64,000 bases of DNA from Triticum aestivum (GCF_018294505.1 NC_057801.1:203286562-203350561), one strand, 5' to 3'. Positions 46,615 to 59,000 are shown, counted from the stretch's first letter. The notes: generated from the letters alone by a model not told the origin. Program-made: numbers and translations.

Positions 46615-46636
46615 CATGGAAGTGGACACTTCCATG
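46615..46636. repeat. Palindrome near the CACTA terminus
   Basis: catggaagtg and cacttccatg flank a 2 bp spacer. The same catggaagtg recurs within the terminal repeat at 46714-46723, so the terminus contains the motif in both orientations. Confidence 0.75.
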
Positions 46637-46741
46637 ATGATAATTTTAGTAATGTCATGGAACACTTCTACGACAGCACATGTATGACTATCTTGATTCT
46701 ATCATAAAATCGTCATGGAAGTGTATTTTTTTGTAGTGTAG

Positions 46742-46915
46742 TCTTCATGCTTTCACTACATTGCTTACTTGACTATGGCTTGTCTAGTGTAGTCTACCTT
46801 CCGCTGCATATCAATAGGTTCATTTCTATTGTTTATATTCAAAGCACCAATGTTTTGAAGACTTTCACAAAAATCACCTATTCACCCCCCCTCTAGTCGA
46901 ATACTAGCACTTCCA
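46742..46915 (+). repeat. Remaining 3' part of the Maximus-type 5' LTR
   Basis: The segment between the CACTA end and a primer site reads like the U5 end of a Maximus/SIRE LTR (ttcaccccccctctagtcga, then acttcca). The rest of this LTR is not adjacent, presumably displaced by the CACTA element. Confidence 0.65.
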
Positions 46916-46980
46916 ATTGGTACCAGAGCTAGGTGCTCCCTTGTTCTATGTGATTCGGTTTAACCACCTGGAGTTTAGCT

Positions 46981-49270
46981 ATGTCGACTACAGGGCTAAT
47001 CAAGGTCTCCGCTGCGTGCCCTGTGTTCAATGGCACTGATTACCCCTACTGGAAGAATAAGATGCGCATGCATCTTGAAGCCATTGACATTGATCTCTGG
47101 TATGTCGTCAAGAATGGCATTCCCAAGGCCGGCGAAGATGTTACTCCTGCTGATGTCAAGAAGTTCATCCAATTGTACTCAACTGCCAAGAATATCATCT
47201 GTGGTCATCTAACCAAAGGGCAGTATGGTCATGTGAGTGCTCTGGACACTGCGAAGCTAGTCTGGGACTGGCTCTCCAAGGTCAACGAAGGTGTCTCAAC
47301 ATAGAGAGATTCAAGGATCAGTATTCTTCGCAATCTCTTCAACCGCTTCAACAGAAATGACAATGAGAATGTCCAGCTCACATTTGATCGCCTCACTAAT
47401 ATCACAAATGAGCTTCATGCACTCAGCGCCACTGAGATCACCAAGCACGAAATCGTCAAGACACTGCTGAGATCACTTGACTGCTCATTTGACACCCTGG
47501 CCCTGATGATTCAAGAGCGCCTTGACTTCAAGACTCTCGATCAGTCTGACATACTTGAGAGGCTCAACACACAAGTTCCAGCTATCTGAGAAAAGAGATA
47601 TATATGGTCCCAATTATGGCCGAACTTGCGCTTTGAAGGCAAAGGTTGTTTCCTCATCTGAAGAAGAATCTGACTGAAGTTCCGGTGATCCTGAAGATAT
47701 TGGAAAGGAGCTTGCTATGCTTGTGAAGAAGTTCCAGAAGTTCGCCAAGAAGAAAGACTTCAGAAAGTCTTCAAGATCCAGCTCTAGAAATGATGAAGCT
47801 TCATCACGTGATCCCAAGAAGAGAACCTGCCACAAGTGCAAGAAACCTGGTCACTACATCACTGAGTGTCCACAGTGGGACAATGAGACAAAGAAGAAGA
47901 AGAAGAAGAAGAGCAAGGAATATGATTCTGATGACAAGAAGAAGAAGAAATCCCCAAAGTCTTCTTCCAAGTCTTTGTCGAAGTCTTCATCACACAAGAA
48001 GAGCTCATCAAGCAAGGGTCGTGCTTTTGTTGGCAAGGAGATGGATTCAGAGGAGGAGTCTGCATCTGAGGAGGCAGAGGTGGAGTCTGAAGAGGAATCT
48101 AATTCTAGAGTACCAAGCCTGACTCTAGCTTCTGCATATGTCACCAAGTCCATCTTCGACACTGAAGACAATGGCCTCGTCAACAATGCTGATGCCAAGA
48201 ATGAGGATGACTCTGCTCCCACCTTCTGCTTCATGGAACGTGGTGCCAAGGTAAACTCACGTGATGCTTACTTTCAAACATCAAGTGAAGATGAATCTGA
48301 ATGTGAATCTAAACCTAGCTACAAAACCTTTTCTGAAATTGCAACTGAACAACAGAATGCTATGGAACATATTCAAAATTTGTTAGACAAAAGTGATGAC
48401 CTGTTGGACATGGAAATGACCCGAACTCAGTCCTTAATTGAAGACATTAAAAATCTTCATGTTAGGTACGAGGAACTTGAAAGTCGTCATGAAACGCTCT
48501 CAACTTCTCATGAGCAGCTCTCCTATGATTATCTTCAAAGGAAGCAAGAGCTTGAGAAATTGAGATCGGCTTAGGAAGATCTTCAAAAGGAGAACGAGTC
48601 ACTCCGCGCTCAACAGATCAGTTCCGCTTAGGAAGGATTTGAACCACCATGTCTAAAATGTCTTGAGAGTGATAATGTTGTCTCTGTTGCTGAATGTTCA
48701 ACTGATGCTACTGCTGCAATATCTTCAACTGCTAATGTGGTAACTAACCCCTCTACTGAGGATACCACTGCTATTGCTGATGAGAATGCCAGGTTGAAGA
48801 CATTTCTTGAGACAGGAATGTACAAAAGTCTCAAAGGGCATCAGACACTATGTGATGTCCTCAAAAAGCAGATTCTGAACCGAAACCCTAGGAAAGAGGG
48901 TGTTGGGTTTGAGAGAAAAATGAATGTTGATGGTTCTTACTAGATGCCTGAGCAGTACCCCAAAACCACATGGGTTGCTGCTAAGGAAACTTCAGTGGAC
49001 CGATCTACCTTATCTAGCTTCTCTTGTTCTAACCCAATTGTCATTGATGAATCCTTTGATGCAAACTCTAAACTATTTAGGAATCAGAATGGTGAAGTGT
49101 TTGCCAGGTACATTGGTACTAACGGCAGGAATGGACCGCCTCTTAAGAAGATTTGTGTACCAAAAAGCTGTCTTGAAAGTCTTCCCGTGAATGTCATCAT
49201 GACACCACCCGGGAAGAAGACAAATCCCAGATCAAAGGCTTCATATGGTCCAAAGGCTTCATGCAGATAG
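46981..49270 (+). pseudogene. gag of the Maximus-type element
   Basis: Capsid and nucleocapsid. ATG 46981 opens a UBN2-type gag (PVFNGTDYPYWKNKMRMHL), stopped by a TAG at 47302-47304. The same frame goes on with ILRNLFNRFNRNDNENVQL to about 47587. After a frame change, 47717-48574 (285 aa) has a basic region and the zinc knuckle CHKCKKPGHYITEC (about 47828-47869). Lysine- and serine-rich stretches, acidic blocks and coiled-coil heptads follow (LEKLRSA). TAG codons at 48572-48574 and 48941-48943 break the continuing C-terminal part, which runs to about 49270. The long C-terminal coiled-coil extension is typical of this lineage. Confidence 0.83.
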
Positions 49271-49526
49271 AGGACTCACCTGAGTCACCCTAACGCCAAT
49301 GTTTTGCAGGGAAACCATACTCAGTCTTTTGAATATGAGCATGTTTCGTCAAACCGCTATATTCATAAGACCAAGAACTTTTCTGCTTATTCTTATGGGT
49401 ATTATTCACCTCCTGCAAGGCTATTTGCTAGGGCTCCAAAGCCGAAGTTCTCAGATGCTGCACTTAGACTCATTGCTTCTAAGCCACCCCTGAAGATGTG
49501 GGTGGTTAAGAAAACTTAACTCTCTT

Positions 49527-50029
49527 TTGCACGGAAAGGTCTCCAGCTGGAAATCAAAGCCGTCTGGTGCTTATGCTGGGGACCTTAAACATCTTGTGGG
49601 ATGCAAGATAAAATGTCCAAATGGTCTTACTATGTATTTCGCCCCAGGATTCCTTGACAATCATCCTATTTATCCTAACCAAAATCTGAACTTTCATGTT
49701 CCACTAGTTCGTCAAATGTTTCTGCTTCACAACTCTTTTGGTGAAGCCTATCCCCCAAACTGTACTGTAGGATATGACACCAAAGGCTTTAGAATGGATT
49801 ATGGATAGTGGCTGCACCAACCATATGACTGGTGATTGAAGTCTTCTGATGGATTCAACTCTATGCTCGTCTGACAAAAGTCACATCACATTTGCTGACA
49901 CTGGTAAAAGTAAGTTATTGGGTCTGGGTAGAGTTGCAATCTCAAAATCCCTTGGTTTCAACTTAATGTCTGTCTCAATGCTTTGTGATTTGAACATGAT
50001 TGTGATTTTTCGAAAAATATCGTTGCCTT
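49527..50029 (+). pseudogene. Protease region of the Maximus pol
   Basis: Copia aspartic protease. Around 49790-49838 the residues are WIMDSGCTNHMTGD, so the catalytic DSG is intact, followed at once by a TGA. FADTGKSKLLGLGRV and NLMSVSMLCDLN continue to about 50000. Sequence upstream (49527-49788) is the variable gag-protease linker. The region needs frameshifts to join the integrase. Confidence 0.75.
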
Positions 50030-51395
50030 GTGCTTATGGAATCTAACAATTCTGTAGTCTTTGAAGGGTATCGAAAAGATGATTTGTATATGGTAGATTT
50101 CTCAGCAGGACCACAGTTGGCTATATGTCTTCTAGCAAAAGCTTCAGAGTGTTGGCTCTGGCATCGAAGGCTAGGACATGCTGGCATGAGGAACTTGTAC
50201 ACTCTCGTGAAGAAGAAGCATGTTGTGGGGATCGAGGGCGTCAAGTTCAAGAAGGATCATCTGTGTGGTGCTTGTGAAGCTGGGAAGATGACTAGGGCCA
50301 AGCATCCATCGAAGACAATCATGACGACATCACAACCCTTCAAGCTGCTTCACATGGACTTATTCGGCCCTACTCATTAGTCTACACTTACTACCACTGC
50401 TTGTCTCTATGGCTTCGTCATTGTTGATGATTACTCAAGATATACATGGGTGCATATAATCCTCTACAAGACTGAAGTGCAAGATGTCTTCAAACGATTC
50501 GCCAACCATGCCATGACGAACTATGGCGTCAAGATCAAGCACATCAGAAGTGACAATGGCAAAGAATTCAAGAACACCGGCCTCGACACTTATCTTCATA
50601 CACTGGGCATCACTCATGAGTTTTCAGCTCCTTACACACCTCAGCAGAATGGCATCATGGAGCGCAAGAACAGAACCCTCATTGAGATGGCTCGGACGAT
50701 GCTTGATGAGTACAAGACTCCAAGGATGTTCTGGCCTGAAGGTATTGATACTGCATGCCATGTCATCAACCGTGTTTATCGTCACAAGCTTCTAAAGAAG
50801 ACATCGTATGTGCTGCTAACTGGTAAGATGCGAAACGCCGGTTACTTCAGAGTATTTGGTGCTAGGTGCTAGATCAAGGATCCACATCACACTTCAAAAT
50901 TTGCACCGAAAGCACATGAAGGTTTCATGCTTGGATACAGAAAGGATTCGCACTCCTACAGAGTCTTCAACCTCTTTCACTATAAAGTGGTTGAAACTGT
51001 GGATGTGCGGTTCTATTAGATTAACGGTTTGCAAAGAGAGCACCTACCAAATGTGTTAGATGAAGTCCCTCCTAGTGAATCTATCAAGCTCATGGGTACT
51101 GGAGAAATCATACCTTCAGAAGCTCAGGCTGAAGAAGAAATCATCATTGCACCAAATCAACCCAAAGACAATGCTTAGCCTGAAGTCAATGTTGAAAGTG
51201 AAGACAATGATCCGCAAGGGCAAAATCTTTGTCCAGTTCATCCCCTTGTTGCAAATGAAGTACAGATTGAGAAGATAATTGATAGCATCAATGCACCTGG
51301 TCCACTCACTCGTTCAAGAGCAACACAACTAGAAAATTTCTGTCGGCACTTTGCATTTGTCTCTATATCTGAACCCAATAAAGTTGCTGAAGCCT
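50030..51395 (+). pseudogene. Integrase of the Maximus pol
   Basis: GAG-pre-integrase zinc region: WHRRLGHAGMRNLYTL and CGACEAGKMTRAKH (about 50160-50310, HHCC). Core domain: LLHMDLFGPTH with the first Asp, SDNGKEFKN with the second Asp, and PYTPQQNGIMERKNRTL with the Glu. All three catalytic acids are visible. A TAG at 50378-50380 and another at 50870-50872 interrupt it. 50873-51395 holds the frameshifted linker to RT. Confidence 0.85.
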
Positions 51396-51397
51396 TT

Positions 51398-52378
51398 ATG
51401 GAACCTGAATGGATTCAATCTATGCAAGAAGTGCTTCATCAGTTCGAGCTGAACAATGTATGGGAACTGGTCAAGCGTCCTGATCCTCGCAAGCACAATA
51501 TCATTGGCACCAAATGGATCTATGGCAACAAACAAGATGAGCATGGGCAAGTTGTCAGAAACAAGGCTCGTCTTGTTTCTCAAGGCTACACTCAAGTAGA
51601 AGGAATTGACTTCGATGAAACATTTGCTCCTGTGGCAAGGCTTGAAGGCATTCGCATACTGCTAGCCTACGCCAACCATCACAACATTCTTCTGTACCAA
51701 ATGGATGTGAAGAGTGCCTTCCTCAATGGCAAAATTGAAGAAGAAGTGTATGTTGCACAACCACCTGGGTTTGAAGATCCAAAACATCCTGATATGGTAT
51801 ACAAGCTCAACAAGGCACTGTATGGCCTCAAACAAGCTCCTGGCGCTTGGTATGACACACTCAAAGACTTCCTGAAGAGCAAAGGCTTCAAACCTGGCTC
51901 TCTAGATCCGAAACTCTTCACAAAGACATATGATGGTGAACTGTTTGTGTGTAAAATCTATGTGGATGACATTATCTTCGGCTGCACTGACAAAAGATAC
52001 AATGATGAGTTTGGGCACATGATGCAAGAGCAATATCAGATGTCCATGATGGGTGAGCTGAAATTTTTCCTTGGTCTTCAAATCCGTCAGCAGAGCAATG
52101 GCATCTTCATATCACAAGAGAAATACCTCAAAGATTGCCTGAAGAAGTTTGGAATGCAAGACTGCAAAGGATATACGACACCAATGCCAACCAAAAGTCA
52201 TCTGAGCTCCGACGACAATGGTAAAGAATTCGATCAAAAGGTATACCACTCCGTGATTGGTTCTTTACTTTACTTATGTGCATCTAGGCCAGATATATTG
52301 CTTAGCGTTTGCATGTGTGCCCGATTCCAAGAGGCACCAAAGGAGTCGCATCACCTAGCGGTGAAGCGAATACTTTGA
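51398..52378 (+). pseudogene. Reverse transcriptase of the Maximus pol
   Basis: A 326-residue open stretch covers the whole copia RT. In order: [41 protein letters not shown] with [44 protein letters not shown], and [11 protein letters not shown] with the catalytic Asp pair (about 51958-51990). [13 protein letters not shown] follows. The frame ends at TGA 52376-52378, where relatives have arginine (CGA to TGA), and then runs on in the same frame into RNase H. It is the best preserved coding piece of the window. Confidence 0.93.
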
Positions 52379-52381
52379 TAT

Positions 52382-52912
52382 TTGTCTTACACCCCAATGA
52401 TAGGATTATGGTATCCAAAGGGCTCAACGTTTGATCCGATTGCATATTCTGATGTTGATTATGATGGTGACAAGGTTGATCACAAGTCCACTTCAGGAAC
52501 ATGTCACTTTCTCGGACAATCTCTTGTCTGTTGGTCTTCAAAGAAGCAGAACTGTGTATCACTCTCCACTGTTGAATCTGAATACATTGTTGTTGGATCA
52601 TGTTGTGCTCATCTTCTATGGATGAAGCAAACTCTCAAGGACTATGGCATCAACATGAAGAATGTACCACTCTTCTGCGACAATGAAAGCACCATCAAGC
52701 TTTCCAAGAATCCAGTTCATCACTCGAAGACAAAGCACATTCAGATCCGTCATCACTTTCTCATAGATCATGTCAAGAAAGAAGATATTGATATCATTCA
52801 CGTCAACACTGAAGAGCAATTGGCAGATATCTTCACAAAGCCCTTGGATGAGAAAAGGTTTTGCAGGTTGCGGTGTGAGCTAAATATCTTAGAATCCTCA
52901 AATGTCCTGTAA
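52382..52912 (+). pseudogene. RNase H of the Maximus pol
   Basis: It is in the frame of RT. AYSDVDYDGDKVDHKSTSG holds the first catalytic Asp, STVESEYIVVGSC the Glu, and PLFCDNESTIKLSKNPVHH the next Asp. SKTKHIQIRHHFLIDHV and the C-terminal signature QLADIFTKPLDEKRF complete the domain. The natural stop is TAA 52910-52912. Only the TGA between RT and RNase H breaks the pair. Confidence 0.9.
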
Positions 52913-53577
52913 TTGGACACACATCCTAACGCATATGCATGTTGACGACTTAGATGTGCAACACACGAAGTAACGTATATCTTCAATCAATGAAGACTTA
53001 CCCTCTGAGTGTGAATACATTAATGTGGAATTTGACTGTGGAGCTCCACGATAAATGTGCGTCGTGTCTGGGTCTAATACTTCCTATACGGTGGGTGACG
53101 CAACCACCAAATTCTTATTGAAATGTTTCTCTTGGCGTTATGGTTTCATAGTCTTCGCATTTGGTTTGTCTTCAACATTGATTTGTATTCATGTTTTATC
53201 TTCACAATGTTGAGTTGGTCTTCATATATGTGTGTTCTGTCCTCTACAACATTCACTTATAGCTACGTTTTCACTCTTGAATCTTTATTGATCTAAGTGA
53301 ATGTGATCGGACCCTAACCTATTCTGTGCTTCTGCCTCAACTCTATCTGTCCAAATCATATGCATTCTATTGAAAACTGTCAATTGTCTTCTCTGAGTCC
53401 TTGTCGCAGAGGACAAACTGACAAACATTTAAATCTGTTTTAATGTTGTATCCTTATTGCCTAGAAAATGGAGAAGCCAGAACGACCACCCGACAATCCA
53501 GGCATGCGTGGGAACATGGAACATCTTTCAATGAGTTGCATGCATGCCACGTGTCTCTCAGATGTGAACCGCCAGTG
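52913..53577 (+). other. Maximus spacer after pol
   Basis: AT-rich, non-coding. It is the expected gap between pol and the env-like ORF. Confidence 0.6.
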
Positions 53578-54721
53578 TGTCGGTGTGGAACGACACCTAT
53601 GGGATCAAAGGGATCCCTTCTATGGTTGTGGGTGGTGGAAGTGGCGAGGAGAGCAGGATCAACAGTCAGTGCAAAGACGAGGGTCGTTTACCCAGGTTCG
53701 GGCCGCAAAAATGCATAATACCCTAGTCCTGCTTTGGTGGTTGTATATCTCTGTCCTTGAGGAGCTCAAACTAGCTACGGGGAGCGTAACTTGTCCAAGG
53801 GTCCGAACCCTTCTCCTGGATGCCTTGGGTCTCCTTTTATAGTCAAAGGGATCACCACAGTGTCACCAGGAGGTGGCATCAAAGTATTGTGGCTAAGCTT
53901 ATCGCTAGCCATTTCGGGACAAAATGCATTAAATGCGGCCCCGACGTGTCCCCCTAGCTTTACTGCCGCTTCGCCTCGTCTTGACACGCGCCTGGGCCAG
54001 CGAGGCGGTGGTGCCATGTAGACAGGGAAGTAGCTGAGGTGGTGCGGTGGTGGAGCCTTCAGGAAGATCTGCATGCCTCCACGTAGGCATGTGCTGAGTT
54101 AGCAGAGGAACCCCGTGTTGACACGCAGGTGCCTACCCGGCTGGTGGGCTGGCAGCTGCATGGATTTGGTGGTGGAAAGCTTGACGGGTGCGGGCCTGGC
54201 TGTGGCCTCGCGGATGCTCCCGGCAAGGGTCTTGCCGTGGCGTTGCGGTCGTCCCTGGCAAGGATCTTGCCGGGGGTCTCGTGGGCTTCCTCGGCAAGGA
54301 TCTTGCCAAGGCTCGTCGTATCTTACTCTTCTGATCAAGAGTGTGTTTGTTCCTTGTCTTCACAAAGATCTGCATACCACCATGGAGGTGCCTCCCGAGC
54401 CCTGGCCCAACGCAGTTGGCGGTGTCGGAAAACGTGGGCTCAAGGGTGGCTCGCTCCGTTGGTGTTGGGGCGGGCTGCCCCGACAAGGGTCTTGCCGGGG
54501 CCGCAGAAGCCGCCCCGGCAAGGACCTTGCCGGGGGAACCTGCTTCGTCCCTCTGCTCTCTACGTCTTGGCCTTGGAGTTGCTTTGCTTCGTCTTGTGAT
54601 TCTGGTTCCACCTTGGTTCACCTCCCTTCACTTGCCAAGTGTGGCTGCGGCGCGCGGCTTCGACTGCACGTGCACAAGTAAAGGGGTAGAAAAGGAGAGC
54701 CCCTACTTTTGTACACCGACA
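53578..54721 (-). repeat. Solo LTR in the Maximus spacer (1144 bp)
   Basis: The ends tgtcggtgt / acaccgaca are perfectly inverted, as in TG...CA LTRs. On the minus strand a TATA box (CTATAAAAGG, about 53833-53842) precedes the stretch ending at the left edge, which orients it. No internal domain is attached. The flanks cagtg and taggg do not make a clear duplication. It may be another Tat-type LTR, as it shares TGTCGG with 3981. A DNA element cannot be fully excluded. Confidence 0.55.
54222..54531. repeat. Five near-palindromic GGCAAG-NNN-CTTGCC units
   Basis: Units at 54222-54236, 54257-54271, 54293-54307, 54482-54496 (first base pair changed) and 54517-54531. They lie in the U3 part of the minus-strand solo LTR. 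Confidence 0.75.
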
Positions 54722-56021
54722 TAGGGACACCTGCGTAATTGCACTGCGTCGCCCTCCTCCTTATAAATATTCACCCATGCGGTCAATATCTGTTCTTCCA
54801 ACGCCACCTCGCACTAACCCTAGTGCCTCCGCTGGCTTGCGTCGACGCCTGAGATGAAGCGCTTCGTTGCCGTGACATCTTCGACGCCGTCCTCACACCA
54901 GCCGCGGACCTCGTCCTCTCCACCACCACCATAGGTGTCTTCCTCCGCCAAGTTAGGGCGCAGGAGATTGAACTGCTCGGCCTCTTTTCAATATCGTCTA
55001 GCAGTTCATCCGTGGTAATTAAATCCTTTTTTATTGCCTTTTTGATCCGTCAAATCCATCCACTTCAACCAAAAGTGGTTTCTTCACTTCCAAATCTGGA
55101 TTTATTCTCTTTTGCATCTCATATCATGCCAAGTATATTCACTTATGCTTCATAACTAGTTAGATTCCTCACTTGTACTTATTCATGGATTCGTACAAAT
55201 CTGGAACCAACTCTCTCCAAATAAGTGAATGTCTTCGCACTATGAGGTCAATGTCTTCTAAACTGATTTATCTTCAAAATCTTCTGAGAATGCATATGAA
55301 CTCTTCCCCTTCCCTCGCATCTCTAATGCTATCACAGGTACATGTCCGTGGGAGAATCCCTTGGTTCTCATAGTCTGCATTCATTTGCAGAATTCCTACA
55401 GCGTCACATTGAATCACCTGAAGCCAGTTCTTGTCTGACTAGCAGACGGAAGCCATTCACTGTGTTGAAGCCAATCAATCTGAATATCATGGCTTCAGAC
55501 AAGTCTGCACGCAAGGGTGGCAGGCAACGTTGTGGCAACACTGCACTCGATCTGCCTCCTGATCTATATGAACAATACAAGTCAGATCGCGAGGAGAGTT
55601 ACAACCAGCGCAAAAAACGGATTTAGTGGATCCGAAGATATTGGGCTGAGGAATGGTTCAAGTACAGTTTTGTGACGCCTGAATATGCTGAAAAGAACGC
55701 CATCAAGCGCCCATGGGGTGACTGTCTGTACCGCGTCTTGGTGCTGAAGACTAAGGCTGAAGCTATTGAACGGGAGTTCTATCCCTGTATGGTCAGAGGA
55801 CCACAACCTGAAAATGCCGACCCATCTTCTTTGCTATGGTGTCGTGAAGACAATCTCTTCAAGCGCAACTATCAGTTTGCAAAAGATTCAGCTGTCAATA
55901 ATAAAAATGAGTTTGGCTTCAACTTCAACCCTGGTCCCTCCTCTCCAAGATCTGATGGGACACGTGAAGCTAATGAGAACAAAATTGGACCATTTCCCAA
56001 TTTTGATGGGCTTCTGTCTCA

Positions 56022-56026
56022 CATTG
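56022..56026. repeat. Target site duplication CATTG (left)
   Basis: CATTG precedes the LTR at 56027 and is repeated at 60289-60293. Confidence 0.93.
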
Positions 56027-59000
56027 TGTAACGCCCCAGATGTAACTTTCCATATTTGTATCCAACTCTTGCCGTCTCCGGCGCTAAGTTATATTCATTT
56101 CTCGGGTTTGGGTCTTTGTCTCCGTGTGTTGTTTTCTTTTTCGTGCATCTCTTATCATGTCATCACGTGCATTGCATTTGCATACATGTTCATCTCATGC
56201 ATTCGAGCATTTTCCCCGTGGTCCGTTTTGCATTCCGGCGTTTCGTTCTCCTCCGGTGGTCATTTCTACCTTTCTTTCTTGTGTGGGGTTTAAACATTTC
56301 CGGATTGGACCGAGTCTTGCCAAGCGGCCTTGGTTTACTACCGGTAGACCGCCTGTCAAGTTTCGGGTCATTTGGACTTCGTTTGATACTCCAACGGTTA
56401 ACCGAGGGACCGAAAAGGCCTCGTGTGTGTTGCAGCCCAACACCCCCCAAATTTGGCCCAAAACCCACCAAACTCTGCTCCATGTCCTAGAGCGTTCGAT
56501 CACGATCGTGTGGGCGAAAACCGCACCTCATTTGGACTCTCCTAGCTCCCTCTATGCCTATATATACACCCCTCCGTTTTCGGATCTCTCCCTCTCCCCG
56601 AAACCCTAAAAAAAAACATCCCCGCCAGATCCGCGCCGACGGACGTGTCCGCCCCGGCCGGACATTGTCCGCCCGCCGCCGCCATCCAACCCGCCGCCGC
56701 CACGTGTCCCCGCGGGACCGCATCGCCGCCGCCGTCCCGGCCCGGGAGGCCCAGGAGGGGCCCCCGCGAGCCCGCGCCCCCGCGCCTCCTCCTTCCCCGA
56801 GCGCCGCCGCCTTCCGCGCCTCCGGCGACCGGCGCCGCCGCGGGACGCCGTCGCCGCCACCGCACCGGCCGCCGCCGTGCCGGACCCCGCCGCCCGTCCG
56901 CTCCTCGCCGCGCGCCCGCGCCTCCGGGCCGCGCCCTCGCCCACGGTCCACCTCGCCGGACCACCTCGCCGCCGTCTCGCCGGCCTCCCCCTCCTCCACC
57001 GGCTCCGGCGAGCTCGAGCTCCGCCGCCGGCGCCGCCTCGGCTTCCGCGCCGCGATCCCGATCTGGATCCGGTCGCGTGAACAGTAAACCCTAACCCCGA
57101 TTTTTTTTGCTAAGTCTTAAAAATTTTTGATCCATGTTGCTCTGTTCGAGGTCCCGTAACTTTGCAACCGTAGCTCCGTTTTGGGCGTATGATATATCAA
57201 AATGTTCGTCTCGACATGTGCATCATTTCGTTCCATTGCATTTGAGGTCATCTTGATACCCAAAATGCTGCTAGAAGGAGGCTTCGTGAGTTAAATTGCA
57301 GATCCGTTAGTTCATCATGCACTTTTGTCATTTTTGCTATATTTAATCCGTGCATGATATGCCTGTGCCCCTTTGGGATGTATTGTGAAGCATTTTGTCT
57401 TCTTTCCAGAGGTGCCACCCATGCATTTTTAGGATGTGTGTGTTGTCTTGTGCAAGCTTGCGAAGTAGGGTACCTGAGATTGCAGATTTAGGGACTTAGT
57501 GATTTTCGCTAAGTCTGGGATATTTTAGTTCATGATGCTATATGTCCAGCTTGTTTCCTAATGATCCGTGCCTCTTTTGAGGATGATCAGTAAGGGAGTT
57601 TTGATATTTATGTTATGCTCTATCCATCCATGTCTTTGTTGGCATTTTTGGAGTGCTCTAGGTTGACTCAATCGAGCTCAACTTTTGCTTCGTTGTTAAT
57701 CGGGGCAGATCGTCAACTTGTTTGCGATTTCGCCGATGCTACCGTTAGTGTTCCATGCATGCTATGCCTTCGTTCTTGCCATGTGTAGCTAGCACTTTGT
57801 GCCTTCTTTCTGGTTATATGCTTTCCTTGCCATGACTTGCACCGTAGTGAGTGCATCGTGCTCGTTTACATGCCTTCGTGAGTTAAATTTCAGCATGTCT
57901 CAGTTTTCACTAAGTCTGAAAACTGATTGTGTTCGAGCGATGTTCGTGAGCTCGGTAGAGTGTTTTGCGAACCCTTTTGGCCCCAGGTCACTTTGGGTGT
58001 TTTATTAAGCTTGTTGAGTAGCTCCATGCCATGTTCTTACTTGTCATGTTCAGGTTCTCTATCATGTTGTTTTGCTGCTCCGAAGAGAGCTTCGTGATCT
58101 GAAATTTCAGACTAGTGTTAATTTCACTAAGTCTGAAATCTGTTTTGCATTTGCATTTTAGCCATGCTTGTTTGAACCTCTTAATGGATGAATTTGCCTA
58201 TGGCTCAGTGCTAGTGTTTTGTCAACCATCTTGTGTACATCACTTCCATGTATTTTGTTTTCATGTTTGGTGGGTGTAGCATGTTCATTTCGTTGCATTT
58301 AGATGCCTACTTGCTGTAAATCGCAGACCGGTGTCATATCTTTAAACGCTCGCCATTTCCAAACCGTAGCTCCGATTCCAATGATCTTTATATCGTTTTC
58401 AAGCGATTTCATCCCCTCTATCCAGTGGCACACTTGGTTTTCCAAGTTGAGGCCAGGTTCATGCTTTTCCTGTCATATCTTGCATTTTGCATCCCGCATC
58501 GCATCCCGCATAGCATATCGTCATTTCATCATATTGCTTGGACTTGCCCGTGGTTGATTGTATCCTTGTTGCTTGTTTGTCTTGTTGGGTAGAGCCGGGA
58601 GACGAGTTCGCTACCGAGGAGCCCGTTGAGTTTGCTTGTGAGGATCCAGTCAACTCTGACAACTGTGCAGGCAAGATGATCATACCCTCGAAATCACTAC
58701 TATCTTTGCTATGCTAGTTTGCTCGCTCTTTTGCTTTGCCAATGCTACGATGCCTACCATTTGCTTGTCAGCCTCCCAATTGCCATGTTGAACCTCTAAC
58801 GCCCCTTTGTCCTAGCAAACCGTTGATTGGCTATGTTACCGTTTTGCTCAGCCCTTCTTATAGCGTTGTTAGTTGCAGGTGAAGATTGGAGCCGTTCCTT
58901 GTTGGAACATTTATTTACTTGTAGGGATATCATTATATTGCTATGTTATCTTAATGCATCTATATACTTGGTAAAGGGTGGAAGGCTCGGCCTCTCGCCT

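Larger units (their letters stand above)
41156..46738 (+). mobile_element. Right part of a CACTA (En/Spm) DNA transposon
   Basis: The right end reads, on the minus strand, CACTACAAAAAAATACACTTCC, the CACTA-type terminus seen in wheat Jorge/Caspar-like elements. Next to it is TAG (46739-46741), a candidate 3 bp target duplication. A subterminal tandem array and exons of a Ptta/En-Spm-type protein lie inside. The left end is not found. The LARD interrupts the element or borders it at 41155, and the 26800-28214 block may belong to it. Confidence 0.8.

Noticed and set aside
47859..48249. Serine/aspartate-rich minus-strand frame
   Set aside because: It is the complement of the lysine/acidic low-complexity tail of the Maximus gag.
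53578..54721. DNA transposon with tgtcggtgt/acaccgaca terminal repeats
   Set aside because: The inverted ends are only 9 bp and fit LTR TG...CA ends. A TATA box and tract-like layout on the minus strand favour a solo LTR, though the missing target duplication leaves doubt.
56554..57094. Pro/Arg/Ala-rich frames on both strands
   Set aside because: They lie in the CpG-rich core of the solo LTR just after its TATA box. There are no motifs, and frames in all six phases are equally long.
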